Below, piece by piece: positions 59,758 to 64,000 of a stretch of DNA of 64,000 bases (positions within the stretch are counted from its first letter, which is position 1; each line of letters begins with the position of its first letter). The position numbers were made by a program, and so were the translations under genes. Origin of the DNA: Marinobacterium profundum (GTDB lineage Bacteria; Pseudomonadota; Gammaproteobacteria; Pseudomonadales; Balneatricaceae); the NCBI RefSeq assembly GCF_001528745.1, contig NZ_BCNS01000207.1, forward strand, positions 86,872-150,871, given 5' to 3'. The notes beneath the pieces were generated by a model. It saw only the letters and a program-made list of their open reading frames with translations. It did no database searches and had not been told where the DNA came from.

Positions 59758-60288
59758 ATGAGCAGTATTCAAAGCTTTAATGCCGTATCCCAACCCGACG
59801 CCCGGCTACTGATTCTCGGATCAGTCCCGGGCGTCGCCTCGCTGGTACAACAGCAATACTATGCCCACCCGCGCAATACCTTCTGGCCTATCATGGCTGA
59901 ACTGCTCGACTTTGACATCGACCTGCCCTACCTTCTGCGCCTGCAGCAGCTCAAACAACGACAGATCGCCCTTTGGGATGTAGTGCACCGCTGTCAGCGC
60001 CCGGGGAGTCTGGATCAGAATATTGCGAAGGATTCAGTTGAGGCGAACGACTTTGCGACCTTCTTTGGACTGCACTCGCAGCTCAGGGGAATCTGTTTCA
60101 ATGGCGGGGCCGCCGAGACACTGTTCAAGCGTCATGTTATTCGGGGCGGCATTTCAATTCCGAGCGGGGTCGAGATGGCTCGACTACCCTCGACAAGCCC
60201 GGCGAATGCCGGACTTAGACCTGCACAAAAATTCGAGCAGTGGCGCCGGGTGATCAACGATCTGCGCTCAACGAGCGACGCTCGATAA
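59758..60288 (+). CDS. DNA-deoxyinosine/uracil-DNA glycosylase family protein (HDG type)
   Basis: 176 residues. LLILGSVPGVASL near residue 18 (the GSxPG active-site loop), HPRNTFWPIM near 38 and the GICFNGG strand near 117 place it in the uracil-DNA glycosylase superfamily, in the group annotated as hypoxanthine/deoxyinosine glycosylases. It excises deaminated bases for repair. Near residue 140 the motif SIPSGVEMARLPSTSPANA contains the second conserved loop (LPSTSPANA). It lies downstream of gatB on the same strand. Confidence 0.85.
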   Translation: MSSIQSFNAVSQPDARLLILGSVPGVASLVQQQYYAHPRNTFWPIMAELLDFDIDLPYLLRLQQLKQRQIALWDVVHRCQRPGSLDQNIAKDSVEANDFATFFGLHSQLRGICFNGGAAETLFKRHVIRGGISIPSGVEMARLPSTSPANAGLRPAQKFEQWRRVINDLRSTSDAR

Positions 60289-60369
60289 ACACCAGGCACG
60301 CGGTGACGCATCAGACGAGCAGGATGGGTGAAACCATGCAGCCTTATGACGCCTGTTGATTGCCACAAG

Positions 60370-60396
60370 ATAGGGGCAGGGTGCACCCCACCCTAT
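60370..60396. terminator. Imperfect long hairpin between convergent genes
   Basis: ATAGGG...GGGTG and CACCC...CCCTAT pair around a short loop, between the glycosylase gene and the convergent phnA-like gene. No T tract is near either end. Confidence 0.45.
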
Positions 60397-60412
60397 AGAG
60401 CCGTCGGAAAAA

Positions 60413-60976
60413 TCAGGCCTTCTTGAGGTAGGCCGCCACCAGCACGATCTGCACACCATTGACCTTGCCCTCGATATGCTTGGGGTTCGAGGTCAGGCGG
60501 ATATCACGCACCGCCGTGCCGCGCTTGGCGGTAAAACCCGCACCCTTCACGTCCAGATCCTTGATCAGGGTGACAGAGTCACCTTCCTGCAGACGGCTGC
60601 CGTTACTGTCCAGAGTCGGCTCGCTGTCGTCATCTTCATCGGCCATGGCTGCCTGGGCCCAGCTTTCGAGTGCGGGATCCAGGTACAGCATGTCCAGCAG
60701 ATCCTGCGCCCAGGGCTCAATAGACAGACGCTTGAGCTGGCGCCAGGCCAGTACCTGCACCGCCGGCACTTGGCTCCACATGCTGTCGCCAAGGCAGCGC
60801 CAATGATGCAGATCCTGCGGATTATCTATCTGTTCGCTGCAGGTAGCACAGAGCAGCGCCAGATTATCCACACCGGCCGGCGCCAGGGAAACGTCACAGG
60901 CTGCCAGATTCTGATCGCTGCCACACAGCTCGCATTTAGCGCCGCTGCGCTCCATAAGTTGCTGCTCAGTAGTCAT
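60413..60976 (-). CDS. PhnA/YjdM-like zinc-ribbon protein
   Basis: 187 residues. An N-terminal zinc ribbon has CELC near residue 15 and CATC near 43; the C-terminal SH3-like domain (DSVTLIKDLDVKGAGFTAKRGT then VRDIRL and IEGKVNGVQIVLVAAYLKK) defines PhnA/YjdM proteins. Despite the old name, this family is not shown to act on phosphonates; function is unknown. The middle (about residues 50-115) is longer than in E. coli PhnA. Confidence 0.88.
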   Translation of the reverse strand: MTTEQQLMERSGAKCELCGSDQNLAACDVSLAPAGVDNLALLCATCSEQIDNPQDLHHWRCLGDSMWSQVPAVQVLAWRQLKRLSIEPWAQDLLDMLYLDPALESWAQAAMADEDDDSEPTLDSNGSRLQEGDSVTLIKDLDVKGAGFTAKRGTAVRDIRLTSNPKHIEGKVNGVQIVLVAAYLKKA

Positions 60977-61059
60977 GGATTTTGTCCGGGTATATAAATT
61001 TGCGGCGCACTATAACACGGGAAAACAGAGTGCGGCATACCAGGCTCGGCCACTGCCGC

Positions 61060-62094
61060 TCAGGCGCTGTCCCGCGCCTGCAGCCGAAAACCCAGATCCA
61101 CCACCGACTGCTGCAGAACTTCACCTGCAAGGCGGCGCATCAGCATCTGGGCAGCGGTTTTACCGATATCGTACAAAGGCGTCTGAATTGAGGTAAGAGA
61201 GGGGTTAATACAGGCCGAGCCTTCAAGGTCATTGAAGCCTGCGATTGCCAGCTGTTGCGGCACCCGTATATGCCGGCGCTGGCACTCGTAGATGGCACCG
61301 TAGGCTAGGTCATCGTTGCAGCAGAAAACCGCATCCAGATCAGGATTCGCCAGCAACAGGTCCGCCAGCAGCTGGCCACCGAGGCGCACAGTGGAAGGCT
61401 CCGCGGTAGTCAGAACTCGCTTGTCGTCGGCCAACCCGGCCTCAGCCAGTACATCGATAAAGCCCTGAATACGCCGCTGAGAACGATAATCCATCTGGGC
61501 GCCGAGCACACCGATGCGTTTGTAGCCACGCTCCAGCATGTAGCGCGCCATAGCGGCGCCGGCGTCGCTATGGGAGATCCCGACGCTCATGTCCAGCGGC
61601 GCCGAGGTGCCAACTTCCATAATCTGCACCAGTGGAATGGCAGCGGCCTCCAGCTGGCGGCGCGTGCTGTCAGCCATATCCAGCCCGGTAACTATCATGC
61701 CATCGGGGTGATGGGTGAGAAACTTGGAAATCAGGCTGGATTCCTGCTGCACCGAGTAATAAGTATTACCCATCAGCATCTCGTACCCCGCCGGCGCACA
61801 GACATCATAGATGCCGCGGATGACATTGTTGAACACGGCATTGGAGACCGATGGAATCACCACGGCGATGGTATGGCTTCGGTTGCCTGCCAGGGATCGT
61901 GCCGCACGATTGGGAATGTAGCCCAGTGCATCTATGGCCTGCTCCACCCGCTCGCGCACCTGTTCCGACACCCGCTGCGGCTCATTCAGCGCCCGCGATA
62001 CTGTCATCGCACTGACACCCGACATGCGCGCCACATCACTCAGGGTCACACGCCCCTTGCTGCGACTGCCCGGCTGACTTTGCCTGGTCGTCAT
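61060..62094 (-). CDS. gntR: LacI-family repressor, gluconate-operon type
   Basis: 344 residues: the helix-turn-helix VTLSDVARMSGVSAMTVSRAL near the N-terminus, the hinge YIPNRAARSLAGNRS, then a periplasmic-binding-type sugar domain. It is next to gntK and three copies of a TTAGCGCTAA-like operator, close to the E. coli GntR operator ATGTTA-N4-TAACAT, so it most likely represses gluconate use. ATG at 62094 follows GGAG. Effector gluconate is inferred from context. Confidence 0.88.
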   Translation of the reverse strand: MTTRQSQPGSRSKGRVTLSDVARMSGVSAMTVSRALNEPQRVSEQVRERVEQAIDALGYIPNRAARSLAGNRSHTIAVVIPSVSNAVFNNVIRGIYDVCAPAGYEMLMGNTYYSVQQESSLISKFLTHHPDGMIVTGLDMADSTRRQLEAAAIPLVQIMEVGTSAPLDMSVGISHSDAGAAMARYMLERGYKRIGVLGAQMDYRSQRRIQGFIDVLAEAGLADDKRVLTTAEPSTVRLGGQLLADLLLANPDLDAVFCCNDDLAYGAIYECQRRHIRVPQQLAIAGFNDLEGSACINPSLTSIQTPLYDIGKTAAQMLMRRLAGEVLQQSVVDLGFRLQARDSA

Positions 62095-62143
62095 TGTTAC
62101 CGCTCCAGCACCCAAGAAAGCGCCATTCTAGCAGTATTTATTC

Positions 62144-62174
62144 GGCGCTAACACGGCACCATGTTAGCGCTAAA
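62144..62174. promoter_or_regulatory. GntR-type operators O1 and O2
   Basis: O2, ATGTTAGCGCTAAA at 62161-62174, contains the 10-bp palindrome TTAGCGCTAA. O1 is a partial, inverted match (GGCGCTAACA, 62144-62153). Their centres lie about 22 bases apart, roughly two helical turns. They sit upstream of the promoter-like TTGACG/TATAGT, between the divergent gntR and gntK genes. Confidence 0.75.
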
Positions 62175-62181
62175 ATACTAT

Positions 62182-62208
62182 TTGACGCACTCTAATCACT
62201 GGTATAGT
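62182..62208 (+). promoter_or_regulatory. Candidate gntK promoter
   Basis: TTGACG (62182-62187), 15 bases, TATAGT (62203-62208); a 16-base spacing is possible if the -35 is read as TTTGAC. It begins seven bases downstream of operator O2. Confidence 0.5.
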
Positions 62209-62228
62209 CTTACCGAACTCGCTAGATT

Positions 62229-62249
62229 CCGCATTGATGCGGTTTTTTT
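62229..62249 (+). terminator. Terminator-like hairpin in the gntK leader
   Basis: CCGCA-TTGA-TGCGG is followed directly by seven T. The stem is short (5 bp), but the U tract is strong. It lies between the candidate promoter and operator O3, so it could attenuate or could end a leader RNA of about 35 bases. Confidence 0.5.
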
Positions 62250-62259
62250 AGATTTTTAT

Positions 62260-62273
62260 ATGTTAGCGCTAAA
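62260..62273. promoter_or_regulatory. GntR-type operator O3
   Basis: ATGTTAGCGCTAAA, identical to O2 over 14 bases, 99 bases downstream of it (centre to centre) and 28 bases upstream of the gntK start. The spacing suits repression by looping or roadblock. Confidence 0.75.
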
Positions 62274-62301
62274 CTTATTTTCACAATATGAAAACAATAA
62301 T

Positions 62302-62793
62302 ATGAATCTAGTCATCATGGGCGTGTGCGGCTGCGGCAAAAGTACCATCGGCAAATTGCTGGCTGATGAACTGGGTGCGCGCTTTATCGAAGGCGATAGT
62401 TTTCACCCCGTCGAAAACGTGCAGCGCATGTCCGCTGGCACCCCCCTCACCGACGCCGATCGCCAACCCTGGCTTGAGCGCCTGCGCGATGAGCTCAGCG
62501 CCACCCACGCCCAGGGCAACCAGGCCGTGCTGTCGTGCTCGGCACTGAAGAAAGACTACCGCCAGACCCTTGCCAGCAGCAGCCCGCTGACCTTTATTTA
62601 CCTGCAGGCCGACCGCGCTGAAATAGAGCGTCGCATGTCACTGCGTCAGAATCATTTTATGGTAGCCACTCTGGTGGCCAGCCAGTTCGAGACACTGCAG
62701 GAACCCGGCACAGACGAAGCCTGCGTTCACGTTTCTGTGCTGCAGAGCGTACCGCAGATCCTGCAGGAAATTCTCGCCAAATTACCCAAGTAA
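62302..62793 (+). CDS. gntK: Gluconokinase
   Basis: 163 residues, standard size for thermoresistant-type gluconokinase. Walker A GVCGCGKSTIGKLL near residue 7, DSFHPVENVQRMSAGTPLTD near 36 and SCSALKKDYRQTL near 78. It phosphorylates gluconate to 6-phosphogluconate. The ATG at 62302 matches the family start, although its ribosome binding site is poor. A frame reading through from 62161 exists, but would include both operators and is unlikely to be used. Confidence 0.96.
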   Translation: MNLVIMGVCGCGKSTIGKLLADELGARFIEGDSFHPVENVQRMSAGTPLTDADRQPWLERLRDELSATHAQGNQAVLSCSALKKDYRQTLASSSPLTFIYLQADRAEIERRMSLRQNHFMVATLVASQFETLQEPGTDEACVHVSVLQSVPQILQEILAKLPK

Positions 62794-62874
62794 CACCCCC
62801 CGAGCCCGCCATCGACTAACCTTCGCTGGGTCGACGAACGGACTTGTAATCTGAAAACCACTGATAGGTGAAGC

Positions 62875-63915
62875 ATGAAAATAACAACACCCCTGCTAAC
62901 GTCCTCCAAACGCCTGCTGACCAGCGCCATTATCAGCGCAGGCCTGCTGATGGGCAGCGCCCAGGCGGCTGAGTTCAACTGGACTTTCCAGACCTCGGAA
63001 AACACCGGTGAGCCACAGTTTGAAATCAAGAAAAAATGGGCCGATAACGTCAACGCCATGTCCAGCGGACGTATCGAGATCGAAATCCTGCCGGTCAATG
63101 CCGTCGTCCAGGCCAACCAGACACTGGATGCCGTCAGCTCCGGCATTCTGCAGGGCCACCTGACCGACCCGAGCTACTTCTCTGGCCGTGACCCCGCCTT
63201 TGGCATGCTCGGCAATCTGGTGGGCGCCTGGGGAGATCCGCTGGAGTTTCTCGAGTACATGAAATACAACGGCGGCGAAGAAATCTACAACGAACTGGTT
63301 GAGCCCTACGGCGTACACCTGATCGGCGCTGCCGCTACCGGCCTTGAGGCTTTTGTATCCAAAAAGCCCATCTACACAGTTGCAGACATGAAAGGCCTGA
63401 AACTGCGTGCGCCTGAGGGCATGGTCTACAACATCTTCGAAAAAGCCGGCGCTACGCCGGTGAACCTGCCGGGCTCCGAGGTCTATACCGCGCTGGAAAA
63501 AGGCGTTATCGACGCAGCCGACTACACCGTTTTCTCGACCAACCACGACCAGGGCCTGCACAGCTTTGCCAAGTACCCCAACTACCCGGGCTTCCATTCC
63601 CTGCCCATGGTGTCGGTATCGCTGAACAAGGATATCTGGGACGGCCTGCCGGCGGATCTGAAGGCCATTCTGGAAACTTCGGTTGATTCCATGGCCTACG
63701 AAATGGTCGCGACCCTGAAAGCCCGTGACCTGGTCGCAGTGAAGAAGGCCCGTGAAGACGCCTCCATCACCGTGATAGACATGGCGCCTGAAGAACGCGC
63801 CAAGTTCCGTAACATCGCCAAGGAAGAGTGGAAAGTCTGGGCGACAAAAAGCGAGCTGAACCAGAAGATCTACGACTCCGTCGTCGGCTTCCTGTCTGAC
63901 CGCAACCTGATGTAA
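62875..63915 (+). CDS. TRAP transporter solute-binding protein, DctP family
   Basis: 346 residues, signal peptide ending GSAQA, then a DctP fold: GHLTDPSYFSGRDPAFGMLG near 97, KGLKLRAPEGMVYNIFEKAG near 170 (with the conserved Arg that holds a carboxylate) and PGSEVYTALEKGVIDAADY near 197. It should bind an organic acid in the periplasm and hand it to a DctQM membrane pair, which would lie beyond 64000. Its place 81 bases after gntK makes a gluconate-like sugar acid probable. AGGTGA lies upstream. Confidence 0.9.
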   Translation: MKITTPLLTSSKRLLTSAIISAGLLMGSAQAAEFNWTFQTSENTGEPQFEIKKKWADNVNAMSSGRIEIEILPVNAVVQANQTLDAVSSGILQGHLTDPSYFSGRDPAFGMLGNLVGAWGDPLEFLEYMKYNGGEEIYNELVEPYGVHLIGAAATGLEAFVSKKPIYTVADMKGLKLRAPEGMVYNIFEKAGATPVNLPGSEVYTALEKGVIDAADYTVFSTNHDQGLHSFAKYPNYPGFHSLPMVSVSLNKDIWDGLPADLKAILETSVDSMAYEMVATLKARDLVAVKKAREDASITVIDMAPEERAKFRNIAKEEWKVWATKSELNQKIYDSVVGFLSDRNLM

Positions 63916-63929
63916 TCCGGCGGGCTACA

Positions 63930-63975
63930 AGGAGGCTGCCCGATAATGCTGGCCGTAGCGAAAGACGGCTGATTT
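63930..63975 (+). repeat. Intergenic repeat, copy 2
   Basis: Second copy of the 46-50 base element at 29125-29170: AGGAGGC, CCGTAGC and CTGATTT blocks in the same order. It contains ATGCTGGCCGTAGC... with AAGGAGG ahead, giving an 8-codon frame that is probably accidental. It lies directly after the TRAP binding protein at the window end. Confidence 0.55.
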
Positions 63976-64000
63976 GAGCGGTTTTTTGCGCTGTTTTAAG

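Noticed and set aside
63944..63970. Eight-codon frame after AAGGAGG following the TRAP binding protein
   Set aside because: Its sequence is part of the intergenic repeat also found at 29125-29170, where it does not code; most likely accidental.

Overview
This window is a chromosomal stretch from a moderately GC-rich gammaproteobacterium, most likely a marine member of the Oceanospirillales/Pseudomonadales (inference). The clearest sign is gene order. degS/algW-hisD-hisG-murA-ibaG-mlaBCDEF, then kdsD-kdsC-lptC-lptA-lptB-rpoN-hpf-ptsN-rapZ-ptsO, then yhdP-rng-maf-mreDCB next to gatCAB, match the order known in Pseudomonas. groL-groS-fxsA, a short-chain dehydrogenase, ampG, yajQ and panE also follow that pattern. 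I saw no prophage, transposase, CRISPR array, rRNA or tRNA.

Layout. 1-6.4 kb (minus strand): a truncated M24 creatinase-like gene, an RNA ligase-like phosphodiesterase (thpR), a membrane-anchored coiled-coil protein, a sodium-dependent transporter and a fatty acyl-CoA ligase. 6.8-9.9 kb: a large, divergent class A penicillin-binding protein. 10-16.5 kb (minus): recQ, pepQ, groL-groS with a heat-shock-type promoter and a strong terminator, fxsA. 16.9-22.3 kb: an SDR reductase, ampG, a small cysteine-rich ORF behind a Fur-like box, yajQ, panE, a PduO-type cobalamin adenosyltransferase and a small exported protein with a symmetric twin CX3C pattern. 22.4-25.6 kb (minus): btuF-cobU-cobT-cobC, for B12 uptake and nucleotide loop assembly. 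25.7-28.2 kb: acuI and a divergent FadR-type regulator sharing a palindrome-rich gap, then zapG. 28.3-37.2 kb: a NIF3 protein, a DegS/AlgW protease, histidine genes, murA and the Mla lipid-transport operon.

37.6-46.7 kb (plus) carries the Kdo/LPS export genes, rpoN and the nitrogen-PTS genes, then mgtE and darP. 46.8-56.3 kb (minus) carries a nitrilase-family amidase, yhdP, rng, maf and mreDCB. 56.5-60.3 kb (plus) holds gatCAB and a uracil/hypoxanthine-DNA glycosylase-like gene. 60.4-64 kb holds a PhnA-like protein and a gluconate module: a LacI-type regulator, repeated TTAGCGCTAA operators, gntK and a TRAP solute-binding protein whose membrane partners would lie beyond the window.

Most of the window is ordinary envelope, translation and stress housekeeping. 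I found no clear new multi-gene system. The points most worth following are: mreC appears to have no ordinary start codon and probably begins at AUU; the twin CX3C periplasmic protein; the Fur-box small ORF; the degenerate penicillin-binding protein; a two-copy intergenic repeat; and the gntK leader, which has three operators and a terminator-like hairpin.
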